64,000 nucleotides of DNA from Prorocentrum cordatum (GCA_963575745.1 CAUYUJ010011148.1:276952-340951), one strand, 5' to 3'. Positions 22,170 to 33,466 are shown, counted from the first letter of the stretch. Notes: a model not told the origin generated them from the letters alone. A program made the numbers and translations.

Positions 22170-22420
22170 CACGGCAGCCTCGCGCGGCGTCGCCACGCGC
22201 GGGTGCCTTCGACGCCGCGTCGACCGTTCGACGTCGAATCGATCGCGGCCCCGATCGCCGAACGTCGAGTTCTGTCGGAGGCGGCCCCTGGCTGTCCCCA
22301 GGCGAAACGCACGGTATGCTCGCGCGGCGTCGGCACGCGCGGGGGTCTCCGACACCGCGTCGATCGTTCGGCCCCGATCGTTCAAACTTCAGTTCCGTCC
22401 TTAGCTGCCCCGATAGGCAA
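22170..22420 (+). repeat. tandem duplication of a 145-bp unit
   Basis: Two units carry CTCGCGCGGCGTC, a GACGCCGCGTCGACCGTTCG-like segment and GATCGCGGCCCCGATCG-like segments. A partial third unit lies at about 22,600-22,650. Confidence 0.6.
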
Positions 22421-22784
22421 CACGCAACACGTACCGTATCGATGCGGAGCTCAACACGTAGGCTGCAACGCAGGTCCGACTTGGATACACACGCCAAAAC
22501 GTGGTCCAGTATGTGGAGCCAACAAGCAACGTATTGATACGGACGTCTTGAGCACGCGACGTATTGCGTTTCAAAACGGGCGTATCGAGGCAACTCAGAT
22601 CGTTCGACGTTGAATCGATCGCGGCCCCGATAGTTCAAAGTTAAGCTCCGTCGGGTCCAGTGGCGTCCCCGTGTCCATCGATGCTTCAACGTCGCAGGAG
22701 TTCAACTTTGGAACGCCCTCGCGAGCGCCGCCGGCGCGCCATCGCCGCATGACAGGTCTGGGCCAGAGACGGCGTTCCTCCGGG

Positions 22785-23265
22785 GCGCGGCCTGAAGGCC
22801 CCCCAGAGCGGTCCGGGAGCGCCCAGAGGGGCCTCCAACAGAGCCCCAAAAGATCCGAGACTGCCCAGGAGGGCCTGAAGACGCACAAGATTGCCTCCTG
22901 ACGGCCCGAAGAAGGCTGCCAAAAAAGGACCCCGAGAGGGAATATTCCGTGACCTCCCATACGTAGTACTTGATGGACCTCGGCGTTCTTTGATTCTGGG
23001 CTTCCAACGCTCGGAGACGACTCCAATGCTGCCCAAGAAAACACCCCAAGGCGGCCCAGGCGTCCCGTGAGAGCCGCAAGACAAGCCCAAGAGAGGGAAC
23101 ACGAATAGATATTCCGAGCCCTCTGCTCCAAGACGACCCCGGAGACCGCCAGCAAGCCCCCAAGAGACCCCCAGGAGGCCTCAAGAGACTTCCACGGAAA
23201 TTCCTTGAGAGGCTCCCAACAAGCCCGCAAGAAAGGCCCCCAAAGGCCGTCCAAGAGATCCCGAG
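22785..23265 (+). repeat. degenerate CCAAGAGG-type array
   Basis: CCCAAGAG, CCCAGGAGG and CCCCAAAAG variants in irregular steps, like the array near 6.1-6.6 kb. Confidence 0.55.
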
Positions 23266-23594
23266 AGGCATCACACTACACCCAAATATGCACACAACAT
23301 GCCTCTGACCCACAACCAGGCACGGCGGCGGGATGGGTCTGCACTTTTCTCCTGCTCATGCTTCTGCTCAGGGTGCGTGAGCGAAAGGCTCCCCGCGGCC
23401 CACAAGACGCTTCCCTCTCATCCTCGTCCTGCTGATCCTCTCTCTCTCTCTCGCCCTCTCTTCTCATCCTCTCCGTCTTCCTCCCCCGAGTGTTCCAAGC
23501 AGGGCTTCCCCAACAGCTGAGAACATGGCACCCCTGAGGGCCCTGAGAGAGCCTTGGATGCTCAATCTGGGGACCTTCCTGGAGACACCCACTC

Positions 23595-23728
23595 CACCCG
23601 TGCGTCGAAGCTGATCCAAACGTCCGTCGATCTGAATCGACCCTGAAACCTAAGTCGAACAGGAATGGAACCTGAATATAGAGCTTGCGTCGAACTGGGG
23701 TCGAACTAGAGCCGAACAGATCCGTCAG
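23595..23728 (+). repeat. GTCGAAC-type short repeat array
   Basis: Recurring GTCGAACTGG, GTCGAACAGG and GTCGATCTGAATCGA units ending in GTCGAACTAGAGCCGAACAG and ATCCGTCAGGGGGGCCC. A matching array with the same ending is at 42,278-42,402. Confidence 0.65.
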
Positions 23729-23729
23729 G

Positions 23730-24600
23730 GGGGCCCTCCACGCTCAGGACGTGGTAAACATACCCGTTTTGGGCCTCCCCCCCTCGCGCGGTCCATCAAC
23801 AAGGAACAGAAAGCAGCAAGACCTCCACAGGGAACAGTAAGCAGCAAGAAGCAGAACTTTGGGGACGTTCCCCCCAAGACGAGCAGCCAAAGGGCCCACG
23901 GTCGCACGACGGGCCGCTCCCTCGGCGAGGCGCCCGGGTGCTGCCGGGGACCCTGCCGCCGCGGCAGCACACCGTGCCGCCAGATCTGCCGCTGGCTGAC
24001 CTCGAACTGCCTTGGGTTTGCCGTCGGGGATCTTCGGACCCGGGTCCGTCCAGACCCGGGTCAGCAGGAAACCAAAAACTGCAATGCAGGAAAAGAAAAC
24101 AAAACTGCAACGCAGGTCTTCGCAAACCCGGGTCAGCCAATAGGCGCGGCCGCCTCGCGGCCACGAGCGGCTCGCTGACCCGGGTCAGCCAGAGGGGGTC
24201 TTCGCAGGATCCTGCAGGATCCGGTGCCCTGGCTGACCCCCGTCTCGAGGCTCCCGATGCCGCGCAGGCCCTGCTCCTCCGGCGCTCCCTGGACCACCTG
24301 GAGCGTGGCGCCCGCGGCCTTGCCTGCCCAGGCGTGCGCCACGAAGGGCACTCGTCCACAGGCTGCTGCGGGTGGCGCTGGCCCTGGCGGTGGGCAGGAG
24401 GCTGCGGCTGGCAGACCTGGAAAGCTCCCTTCGGCGCTGGCTACTGCGAGGGCCTTGGAGGTAAGGACCCATTAGGAAAAGGAGTCCGGACTCCAGAAGC
24501 GGGTGGGACTCCCATCGTGGACTGACCAGGAGTATCCCCGCCGCCCTCATCCGATGAGGAATTCCCCAGCTTCTGCAGCCTCCTGGGCACATTCCTTAAC
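23730..24600. other. unassigned sequence
   Basis: No recognised gene. ACCCGGGTC and its complement recur at about 24,035-24,190 (GACCCGGGTCAGC), with a hairpin-prone GATCCTGCAGGATC at about 24,206. Confidence 0.4.
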
Positions 24601-24603
24601 TCG

Positions 24604-24780
24604 GGGGCGCGCGAACATGGATTAGCGATCCATGGATTTGGCGCGCCGTCGCCCAATCCATGCATCGGGGGAGCTGCCCTCCCCAAAATGCGGCCGGTGC
24701 CGCCTCGCTCGGCGGCGGAAACCCGCTACTGCCCGTCGCTAATCCACGCCCCCTTGATCCATGCTTGCGATCGCCTGATT
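24604..24780 (+). repeat. family Q repeat, copy 1
   Basis: Shares AATCCATGCATCGGGGGAGC, CTGCCCTCCCCAAAATGCGG and GCGATCGCCTGA with the copy at 25,172-25,371. The palindromic element V is inserted at its right end. Confidence 0.75.
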
Positions 24781-24929
24781 TAGGGGGCCACATGCGAACC
24801 CTACCCTTACCCTTCACGATTTCTGAGGGGGGGGGGTCACTTCGCTCGAGAGCTCCCGAGCCAAGTGAACCCCACCCTCCCCCTCAGAAATCGTGGGGGG
24901 TAGGGGTAGGGTTCGCATGTGGCCCCCTA
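24781..24929 (+). mobile_element. palindromic element V (5-bp target duplication)
   Basis: A 149-bp near-palindrome. TAGGGGGCCACATGCGAACC and CTACCCTTACCCTTCACG on the left are answered by the reverse complement of GGGTTCGCATGTGGCCCCCT on the right; CACGATTTCTGAGGGGG also pairs. TGATT (24,776-24,780) is duplicated exactly at 24,930-24,934. It codes for nothing and is the only copy in the window. Confidence 0.85.
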
Positions 24930-25171
24930 TGATTGACGAACGCCCCCCCAGTGGCTAGCCATGCCTGTGGCACGCCGTGGGTTCACCGCCGCGGCCCTCG
25001 GCGCCGCGGGCGCCTCCGGTGCCCCGCCGTGGCCTCGCGAGGCGGCCGGGTGCCGCGCCCCTGTCGCCGCCTCGGCCGCCCCGTGCGGGAGGCGGTCAGC
25101 TCGGGCGATCGCGCTGCCCACCTCCCCGCAGTGCAAAGGGCTCGCGCTTCGTCCCCCGCGTGACAGTCCTC

Positions 25172-25371
25172 GGAGGCGCGCAGACATGGCTTAACGATCC
25201 ATGCCTTTGGCGCGCGGTCGCCCAATCCATGCATCGGGGGAGCTGCCCTCCCCAAAATGCGGCTGGTGGCGCCTCGGTCAACGGCGCTAATCAGCAATTT
25301 CATGCGGAAACGGGACCCGTCGCTAATCCATGCCCCAATAAGCCATGTTTGCGATCGCCTGAAGTAAGCCA
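25172..25371 (+). repeat. family Q repeat, copy 2
   Basis: Same order of blocks as the copy at 24,604, but with a distinct 20-bp insertion (CAGCAATTTCATGCGG region). The uninterrupted right end lets the insertion of V in copy 1 be recognised. Confidence 0.75.
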
Positions 25372-25436
25372 GGGCTTCTCCGCGCCGCCCGCAGCCCGCC
25401 CCAGCCGCCGCCTCCCCTCGCTGCTCCTCCTGCTCT

Positions 25437-25640
25437 GCTCCTGCTCCTGCTCCTGCTCCTCCTCCTCCTCCTCCTCCTCCTCCTCCTGCTCCTCCTCCTT
25501 GTCCTCCTCCTCCTCCCCCTCCTCCTCCTCCTCCTTCTCCTCCTCCTCTTCCTCCGCCTCCTCCTCCTCCTCCCCCTTCTCCTTCTCCTTCTCCTCCTCC
25601 TCCTCCTCCTCCTTCTCCCCATCATCACCACCACCGCCGC
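25437..25640 (+). repeat. (CCT)n microsatellite
   Basis: CCT/CTT triplets followed by CACCACCGCC and CATCACTATCATC triplets. Confidence 0.9.
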
Positions 25641-25699
25641 CATTACCACCACCGTCACCATCACTATCATCGTTAGCACTATTACTATCAGCGTTATCA

Positions 25700-26158
25700 C
25701 CATCAGTTTGATAGTTGTTGTTATCAGATGCTGATGTGTCTGTCAACATGCATACCCCAAAACCTCGATGGCCGCCCCGATTGTCTTCGATCGTACCCCC
25801 TTGAAGGGTATATCTTCCTTCTGTCACGTGTGGTTGGCGCAGCCCATAGAACAAGAGAAAGGAGGAAAAAATATTGCATACATTGTTGTACGGAAGTCCC
25901 GCTCGAAAGCGCGATGATTCAAAACATTGTGAGGAAATATCAAGCCAAAGCCGTGGTGGTTGTTGTTGCATCTCGAAACCCAACAACAAGGTTTAGCGAC
26001 ACCTCACTTTCCAAGTAAACAACTGGATGCGAGCCGGGGAGGATCACTTGAATTGAAAGATACCAAACGATGATGACCGGAGGGGGGAACAAAAACATGT
26101 TATTTAGACATGAGATGGCAACAACAAGAACAACAAGAACAACAAGAACAACAACACC

Positions 26159-26198
<40 letters not shown>

Positions 26199-29130
26199 CA
26201 CACACACACACAACACCACCACCACCACCAAGAATAACAGCATCAACAACAACACTCAGTTTGATATTGTTCGCTCTTATCTATTCGCGTGCCATTCAAT
26301 ACGAATATCCCAAACACTCGATTCTCGACCTCTTCGTCTTCGATAGTACCCCCTCTTGGGGGTACATCTTCCAGAGCTGCCGCGTGTAGTTGGCGCAGCC
26401 TCAGAAAGAGGGGCCAGGAGGGCAGGAGCGAAGTAGTACCCCCTCTTGGGGGTACATCTTCCAGAGCTGCAGTTGGCGCAGCCTCAGAAAGAGGGGCCAG
26501 GAGGGCAGGAGCGAAGAGACAAAGGGGAGAGAAAAGGACGAAGCACGAGAGAAATTTGCAGGAGGAGGTTAGGAGCAGCAACGCAAGCGGCATAACCAGC
26601 CTGGCGCGCCGGGCGGACCCTAACGGGCAGGTCGGGCGGGCGGGCACAGACGGCCAGGTTGAGCGGGCGGGCCGCCAACGCGGCAACCCGTCATGAAAGA
26701 AATGTCCAGCGATAACGTTCCCAAGCAAATCGTTAGGAAATCACCCCCAAAAAAACGAAAGCGTGACTCGTGAGTCTTGGGGCACGGCGCCGCAATACAT
26801 TGTGAGGAAGTACCACGCGGGAGCGCGACTCCAATCTAATTTCTAAGGGTGCCCCGCGCGAGAACGCGAACTTGAAATTAATTGTGACGAAATAGAAGGC
26901 GGGAGCCGCTGTTGTTGTAAACCGGGGGCCAGGGACGCAGTTTGGCGGCCACAGAGTTTCCCTGATAAGACAGCAGGGTGCTTAACTGAAAAACACAGTG
27001 GTCACCGGGGGATCAGCAATAATCATCTTTTGATTTCCACTACCATTGCAACAACAGCGATAATAATTGTAAGACTGTTCGCTCTTACTTGTTCGCGTGC
27101 CATTCAGCACGAGTATCCCAAACCATCGATATCCGCCCTCTTCGTCTTCGATCGTACCCCCTCAGGGGTATATCTTCCTCGCCTGCCACATGTATTTCGT
27201 GCGGCCCCTAAGGTAGGGGAAGAGAGGACGGACGGAAGGAAGGGACAAGGGGGAGGGAGGAGGATGGAGCACGAGAGGGAGTACCAGGAGGGGGGCTAAG
27301 AGCAGAAAACACGTGGCAGAACCAGACGGGCAGATCGGGCGGGTAGACCCTAACGGGCGGGTCGGGAAGGCGGGATTCGTCGAGGGCGCGGCGTCTGAAT
27401 AGATTGCGAGGAAGCACCACGCGAGAGCACGAATCCTGCATAATTCGTAAGGAAGTCCCGCGCGAGAGCGCGATTTAAATTGTGAAGGCGTGGGCACATG
27501 TTGGTGGCACGTCACTCCCCCTGGTAAACAACAGGGTGCGAGCCCCTGCGGAAGAATTGCAATTGAAAAATAAAATGGTTACTGGAGGCGGGGTCAACCA
27601 CATTTATTATTAAGAGGTCAGTGCGCAATTCCGTTAAGACGGTTCGCTCCGATCCGCTCGCGTGCCATTCGTATCTCCCAATCTCTCGGTACCCGACCTC
27701 TTCGTCTTCGATCGTGCCGCTTTGGGAGTGTATCTTCCGTACCTGCCACGTGCATTTAGTACAGCCCCTAAAACAGGGGACGAGAGGTCGGATGCAAGGG
27801 GGACGGAGAAGGATGGAACACGAGGGAAATTAGCAAGCAGGGGGCTGGGAATCGAAAACATGTGGTAGAACCAGACGGGCAGATCGGGCGGGCAGACCCT
27901 AGCGGGCGGGTCGGGAAGGCGGGCCAAGGCGGCCAGGTCGAGCAGGCGGATTGCTGAAGCGAGCGTCCTGCATGAATCGCGAGGACGGCTCGAGCGATAG
28001 CGCGGTTTCCAAGTATATCGTGAGAAGGGCAAAGTGAGAGCGTGATTCCTGATGGTCGAGGGCACGGCGTCTCAATAAACTGGAAGGATGTCCCACGCGA
28101 GAGCGCGATTCCTCTATAACTGCGAGGAAGTCTCGCGAAAGAGCGCGATGTCGGAAAAAAATGTGAGGAAGTATCAGGCGGGAGCCGTTGTTGTTGTAGC
28201 CGGGGGGCCAGGGGTGCAGTTTGACCAGGCAGATTTTCCTGCATGAAAGCTGGGGTGCGGGCCCCGACGGGAGGATCACTTTAATTGGAAAATAAAATGT
28301 GCACCGGCGGGTGGACCAACACTAATTCGTTCGCAGAAGTGAGAGCTTAACTATAGCAACAACAGAACCCCCACCAACAACAGCCACATCATACCAACAA
28401 CAGCAACAACAATCATTATATAAGACTGCTCGCTCGTTCGCTCGCGTGCCATTCAACATGTCTGCCCGGAGCATCGATGCCCGCCCTCTTTGACTTCGAT
28501 TGTACAGCCTCGGGGGTACATCTTTCTTACCTGCAACGTGCAGTCAGTTGAGCCCCTTAGGCAGGAAAAGAAAGGACGGATGGAAGATAGGAACAAGGGG
28601 GAGGGAGGAGGACGGAGCACGAGAGCGAGTACTATAGGGGGGCTAGGAGCAGGAAACAAGTGGCAAAACCATACGGGCAGATCGGGTGGGCAGACCGTAA
28701 CGGGCGGGCCTGAAAGGCGGGCCCAGGCGGCCTGGTCGAGTAGGCGGGTTGCTGAAGCGAGCGTCCTGCATGAATCGCAAGGGAATCTCGAGCGATAGCG
28801 CGATTCCCAAAGAAATCGTAATTCCTGAGTATCGAAAGCGCGGCGTCTGAATAAATGAAAAGAAGTCCCACGCGAGAGCGCGATTCCGGCATAATGTATA
28901 AGAATGTCCCGTGCGAGAACGCGATTTGGGAATCAATTGGGAGGACATTTGAGGCGGGAGCCGTTGTTGTTGTAAACCGGGGGCCAACAACCCAACTCGG
29001 TGACACTTCACATTCCCTTCTACAAATAGGGTGCGAGTCCTGGGAGGAGCACGGATCACTTTAACTGGAAAAATCAATGGTTTCCGGAAGGGGGTCGACC
29101 AACAATCATTATTCTGCATAGAAGTGAAAA
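25700..29130 (+). repeat. array of five long tandem units
   Basis: Units begin near 25,700, 26,260, 27,070, 27,640 and 28,420. Each carries, in order, a TTCGCTC..TTCGCGTGCCATTCA block (absent from the first unit), a CTTCGATCGTACCCCCT..GGGGTATATCTTCC block, a purine-rich GGGACAAGGGGGAGGGAGGA stretch, a GGGCAGATCGGGCGGGCAGA stretch (from unit two), short sub-repeats with CCCACGCGAGAGCGCGATTC, a GGGAGCCGTTGTTGTTGTAA block, and a GGGTGCGAG..GGATCACTT block. No long convincing reading frame crosses a unit. Confidence 0.75.
26110..26215 (+). repeat. (CAA)n microsatellite
   Basis: AACAACAAG and (CAA)n followed by (CA)n and (CAC)n, within the first unit of the long array. Confidence 0.95.
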
Positions 29131-29377
29131 CTCAACAACAATGTCCCCCCTCGATCTCCCCATCCCCATTCCCCATCTCCCCCCCCCTCATCCCCTCCTC
29201 TGGCGAAGGCGGCGACTACGAGGCGAGCGCCTTGTCGGCCGCAGCCCTGTCCGCCTCGAGCTTCGCCCGGTGATCCTCCTCTCTGCGCAGCGCGTTGCGC
29301 GCCTTCGAGGAGAATGCGCGGCGGGCACCCGTACACCGCCAGGCACGGAGGTGGGGTGTGCGCGCCCTCATCAGAAG

Positions 29378-29412
29378 GAGGAGGAGGAGGAGGAGGAGGA
29401 GGAGGAGGGGAA
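29378..29412 (+). repeat. short (GGA)n tract
   Basis: A pure GGA run in otherwise unassigned DNA. Confidence 0.9.
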
Positions 29413-29725
29413 GGGGGACCCGGGAGTCCGTCTTCACTATCTGTTTCAGTGCCTGCGCCTGTCTTCAGGCCCCGACCCCTGGCATCAGGAGGCCACCCGA
29501 GAATGAAAAACCAGTCCGTGGGAAGGGCTCGGGAGCTCAAGGCCCCGGGCATTGAGAGGGGCGCGGGGCAAACATGATCTCGGTGGTCTTGGAGGGGGTG
29601 GGCTTCCCTTCTTGCGCCTCCTCGCCCTCCTCGCCGTCGTCATGGGCACATGCGGCTCGGAAAACGGGGAGGATGGTTTTTGTTATTGTGCGGATGACTG
29701 GGGCTAGTAGTAGAGAGCAGAGAGG

Positions 29726-30030
29726 ATGACGGAGCTGTTGCGGCAAGAAATTTCAGAAAGGGAGCGGCTAGCAGCAACTAGCCGGTTTCTGAGCGAGCCT
29801 TTGGAAGTTGCACTACTCCACTGACTCTCCAGGGTAGCGTCAGAGACGAACTGTATGCCGAAGTACGCAGAGGAGGCCAGCAACTGAGAAAGAGGAAAGC
29901 GGAGGAGCACAGGGTGGAGAGAGCAGAGGAGACGCGGTGAGACATGGCAGACGCGCGTGCTGCCCACAACGGAACCACCACATATTGCCCCGACGAGGAG
30001 GAGAGAGAACAGAGGAGGCGAGAGGACTAG
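29726..30030 (+). pseudogene. decayed helical coding segment, function unknown
   Basis: Three consecutive short plus-strand frames read like pieces of one charged helical protein: MTELLRQEISERERLAAT from 29,726; then, in another frame, RDELYAEVRRGGQQLRKRKA to a stop near 29,938; then MADARAAHNGTTTYCPDEEE to a stop near 30,030. Composition (Glu, Arg, Leu, Ala) suits a coiled coil. The stop and frame changes suggest a broken gene. No family is claimed. Confidence 0.35.
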
Positions 30031-30103
30031 TGATGTTGTTCGTGCCACCCCCTGGGGGGGAATTGCCCGTGGGGCCAGGCAACTCCCCAGCTCGGGGTAG
30101 GCA

Positions 30104-30286
30104 TTGGGTCGGGCATGTCTCCCTACAGGCGGATGTCATGCGAAACATCGAAAATAGTCACACACACACACAAAACAAAACGAAAAACTCCCAAAAAGGT
30201 CACACAAATAGTTAAACATACGTCCCCTGAGCATGTGTTCCACTATTTTTGAACATTCCTCCTGTAGAAGGACAGGCCCGACGTAA
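30104..30286 (+). mobile_element. MITE, family G, copy 4
   Basis: Left end TTGGGTCGGGCATGTCTCCC, right end CCTGTAGAAGGACAGGCCCG. The core contains (CA)n expansion. The flanks show no convincing 8-base duplication. Confidence 0.75.
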
Positions 30287-30404
30287 TCCTGGGGGTGCAG
30301 GACGAGGAGGCGGCGGCGGCGGCCCTGCACATGTCCAGGCCGACAGGGCAGCAGAGGTGGTGGACGCAGGGCGCGGAGGGCATGACGCCCAAGTCGGCGA
30401 CAAA

Positions 30405-30598
30405 ATAGGAGGAGGAGCAGGAGGAGCAGGAGGAGGAGGAGGAGGAGGAGGAGGAGGAGGAGCAGGAGGAGGAGGGGGGAGGAGAAGGCGGAGGAGGGGG
30501 GAGGAGGAGGAGGAGGAGGAGGAGGAGGAGGAGGAGGAGGAGGAGGAGGAGGAGGAGGAGGAGGAGGAGAGGGGAGGAGGAGGAGGAGGAGGAGGTTT
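30405..30598 (+). repeat. (GGA)n tract
   Basis: GGA with GCA interruptions near the start. Confidence 0.95.
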
Positions 30599-30727
30599 GG
30601 CGGAGGTCCCCACCCAAACCAATGGATTGGGGCCCCTCGGTCGAGGCACGGGGTCGAGAAACCTGTGTTCGACAAGGACACAGAGTCAGAGCCCGGCAGG
30701 AGCGCAGCTTTTGCATTCGCGGCCATG

Positions 30728-30905
30728 GCCATAATGGGTGTTATGGGGGGGACGGGGGGGGGAACGGGAGGGGGCACACGTAGCGTTCCCCCCCAAACGC
30801 ACAGCGGCAGTGCCGGGGACGCACTGAGGGGGGAGCGTTACCTTATGGGGGTGGGGAGGGGAGGGGAGGGGAGGGGAGGGGGCATAACGCGCGTTATGGC
30901 CCAGA
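30728..30905 (+). repeat. family S repeat, copy with expanded G-rich blocks
   Basis: GCCATAATGGGTGTTATGG, CGCACAGCGGCAGTGCCGGG and ACTGAGGGGGGAGCGTTACC are followed by (GGGGA)n and CATAACGCGCGTTATGG. The order matches the copy at 54,586-54,803. Terminal GTTTCTTT blocks were not found. Confidence 0.55.
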
Positions 30906-31179
30906 TGTATATATGTATATATATATGTGTATATATGTATACATATATATAGATGTGTGTGTATTTGAAAATAGAAAAAACGGTATACACAGATATACAG
31001 ATATAATCCATTAAACCTGGGAAGACAACGCAAGGGAGGCGCGCTGACGCTGCCTTCCGCTCCTCCTGCTGCTGGCGCCTGGCGCGCTGCCGTTCCTCGG
31101 GCGCCGCGAGCCGCGCCCGCCCACCCCCCACCCCCCCCAGAGGCAGAGAGAGAGAGAGCGCTCCCCTGCCCCCTCCCCT

Positions 31180-31330
31180 TCGGGGAGGGAGGGAGGGAGG
31201 ATGGGAGGGAGGACGGGAGGGAGGGAGGGAGGAAGGGGAGGGGAGGGTAGGGGATGGAGGGGAGGGAGGGAGGGGAGGAGCGGGGGAGGGAGGCACAGAG
31301 GGTGGGAGGAGGGGGGGATAGAGGGAGGGA
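31180..31330 (+). repeat. (GGGA)n tract
   Basis: GGGAGGGA units with GGGGAGGGGAGGG variants. Confidence 0.9.
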
Positions 31331-31554
31331 GGGCCTCCTCTCAGGGGTGGTGCGGGCCAGCCCTGGGGCCCGTAGACGGTCCGAGCCCGACGCGCCGTCG
31401 GACTGCTACCTGGGCCCGGTCCCGTTCGAGGGGGCGGCTGGGGGATCCTGCTCCTCCAATTAGTCGTAGTGGGCCGCATGATTTGCAGGACCCTCGCTCA
31501 GGGCCGTCCTCTGCAGGCCGGTGCAGGCGCCATCCCCGCGACTGGCAGGGACCA

Positions 31555-31700
31555 GGAGGAAGGAGGAGGAAGGAGGAGGAGGAGGAGGAGGAGGAGGAGG
31601 AGGAGGAGGGAGGGAGGGAGGGAGGGAGGAGGAGGACGAGGAGGAGGGAGGGAGGGAGGGAGGGAGGGAGGGAGGGTTTGGAGGAGGGAGGGAGGGACGG
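31555..31700 (+). repeat. (GGA)n and (GGGA)n tract
   Basis: GGA run grading into GGGA units. Confidence 0.9.
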
Positions 31701-31864
31701 AAGGAAGCTTGCCTCGAGGCGGGCAGGGCTTCAGCGCGCCTCTCATTCACGGAGGGGGGATGCCGATGCCGATGCAGCCCGTGGAGTTACTGCCTGCTCT
31801 GCCACCTCTCGATGACTAGACCGCCGACCTTCTGGACTCTGAGGGGTCCTTCAAGAATCACGAA

Positions 31865-32110
31865 TGGTGGGCCTGCTCTCCACTGCCACCACCACAAGTT
31901 GGAGGGGGAAGGGCTCCTCCTCCTCCCCCTCCTATTTCTCCTCCTCCTCCTCCTCCTCCTCCTCCTCCTCGTGCTCCTCCTCCTCCTCGTCCTCCAACGC
32001 CTTCCCCCCTCCAACTTATTTTATGGTGGTGATGGTGGTGGTGGTGGTGGTGGTGGTGGTGGTGGTGGTGGTGGTGGTGGTGGTGGTGGTGGTGGAAAAC
32101 AGGCCCACCA
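31865..32110 (+). mobile_element. fold-back element, family F, copy 2 (CCT core)
   Basis: Left arm TGGTGGGCCTGCTCTCCACT, CCACCACCACAAGTTGGAGG. Right arm CCCCCCTCCAACTTATTTTA, then (GGT)n of about 66 bp, then GGAAAACAGGCCCACCA. The core is CCT/CTC triplets. One arm's GTG/CAC block has expanded far more than the other. Flanks ACGAA and ACAAC agree at only 3 of 5. Confidence 0.8.
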
Positions 32111-32204
32111 ACAACCCAGCCGATGTGGCCAAGGCCACGTGCTGTCCAGCGACCCCACGCTCCTGTCCGGGCAAAACTGACGTCGGCGCATTTTGCTCCT
32201 ATCC

Positions 32205-32381
32205 CAGGCGGGAATTTATCCATATCAACCGCCTGGGAACCGACGTCCAGGTGCCCTGGCGGGCTGTGGATATGGATATATAGTTTGGCCCCCGACGGCC
32301 CGAAAACATCCATGTCCACCGCCTTTGGAGGCCTGCGAAGATCGACCCCCCAAGCGGTGGCTATGGATAAATTCCCGCCTC
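32205..32381 (+). mobile_element. MITE-like repeat, family M, copy 2
   Basis: Left end AGGCGGGAATTTATCCATAT, right end GGCTATGGATAAATTCCCGC, which are inverted copies of one another. The interior (TGGATATGGATATAT, CCGACGTCCAGGTGCCC-like) matches copy 1 at 1,670-1,843. It lies between two fold-back elements. Confidence 0.7.
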
Positions 32382-32657
32382 AGATTCTACATCTGGGACC
32401 CATCTCAGAGTTTGCACCAACATGTGGCAGGCGACCCGAATTCAGAAGCTCCCGCAGTCGAACGCCCTGAAGGATGAGATGATGAAGAAGACTCGAGGAC
32501 GGACCTCGACCCCTACAACGACCACGGCTCGAGCGGGCTGAACCCACCCTTCACCGCGGCAGCAGCACCACCACCACCACCAGCAGAGCTCCCACCCGCC
32601 TCCCCATCCCTGGATCTCGTGATGGGCTTGATTTCCACCACCACCACCATAAGTTGG

Positions 32658-32817
32658 AGGGGGAGGAGGAGGAGGAGGAGAAGGAGGAGGAGGAGGAGGA
32701 GGAGGAGGAGGGGGAGGAAGGGGGGGAGGAGGAGGAGGAGGAGGAGGAGGAGGAGGAGGAGGAGGAGGACGAGAGAGGAGGAGAGGAGGAGGAGGAGGAG
32801 GAGGAGGAGGACGAGGA
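32658..32817 (+). repeat. (GGA)n tract, left half of the interrupted core
   Basis: Purine tract joined directly to the LINE 3' end. Confidence 0.95.
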
Positions 32818-32873
32818 CCAGAAGTGACCATGAAAGGACGAGCGTCCGCAAAACAAAACGGGTTGGGCGGGGA

Positions 32874-33466
32874 CTAATCCGACGAAGAGTCCCCGCCATC
32901 ACGGTGAGGGATCCTGGTGGGTCGGCGGGCCTCTCCACCCACACCCCCCTCACCGAAGGCCTGCAGAATACAACCCTCCTCCCGAGCCTCCCTCGCACGC
33001 TGGACCGCGTCCGAAGCTTCACGCTGCACTCTGGCCAGCTGCACAGCCTTCGGGGGTCCCCTGTGCGAGGGAAAAATGCCTCGACGGATCCTGTCAAGGT
33101 TCTGGGCTCCTTTGGGGGAGGGCTCCTGGCAGGGTCTTGCGAGCCACCTACCATCCACTGTGGCGGTGAGCCCACAGCAAACACAAAAATGTAAGGAAAA
33201 CTCAGGCCAGTAGAAGATTTTGTGGGACGAGTGGGCCGAGGTGGCCCCAATCAAAATCTCCCCAGTCCTCAAGACAAATTGGCTCCACTCCGACTTCTGG
33301 CCTCGGACCTCTGAGGCCAGACCTGGACAAGACTGGGCACAAAACTTGAGAAGCTGGGTGGAGGCAACAATCTGACTGCAAACTCTACAACGCCACCTGC
33401 TCCCGACCTGCTCACAATCATGAGAGGTGTCCCTCAGGGCAGCAGCCTTCCTGGAGGGGGGGGGGG
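32874..33466 (-). CDS. LINE ORF2 C-terminal Cys-rich extension in a shifted frame
   Basis: Immediately after the 11-base G-run at 33,456-33,466 (C-run on the coding strand) the adjacent frame is open to a stop at 32,874. It reads a coherent Cys-rich tail: GSRWRCRVCSQIV near 33,390, LLKFCAQSCPG near 33,340, FCVCCG near 33,180 and WLARPC near 33,150, then a helical KAVQLARVQREASDAVQRAR. ORF2 in its own frame instead stops 33 bases after the run. From memory, paired-Cys tails after RNase H occur in dinoflagellate LINEs. I infer one homopolymer slip, a mutation or a sequencing error, separating ORF2 from its natural C-terminus. Confidence 0.65.

Noticed and set aside
25700-29130. tRNA-like B-box (GGGTGCGAGTCC) in the long tandem units
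   Set aside because: The match to the GGTTCGANTCC consensus is poor, no A-box or cloverleaf could be drawn, and the copies vary at key positions.
29704-30048. 114-residue minus-strand frame with a hydrophobic start resembling a signal peptide
   Set aside because: It lies opposite a more protein-like plus-strand reading and has no supporting motif.
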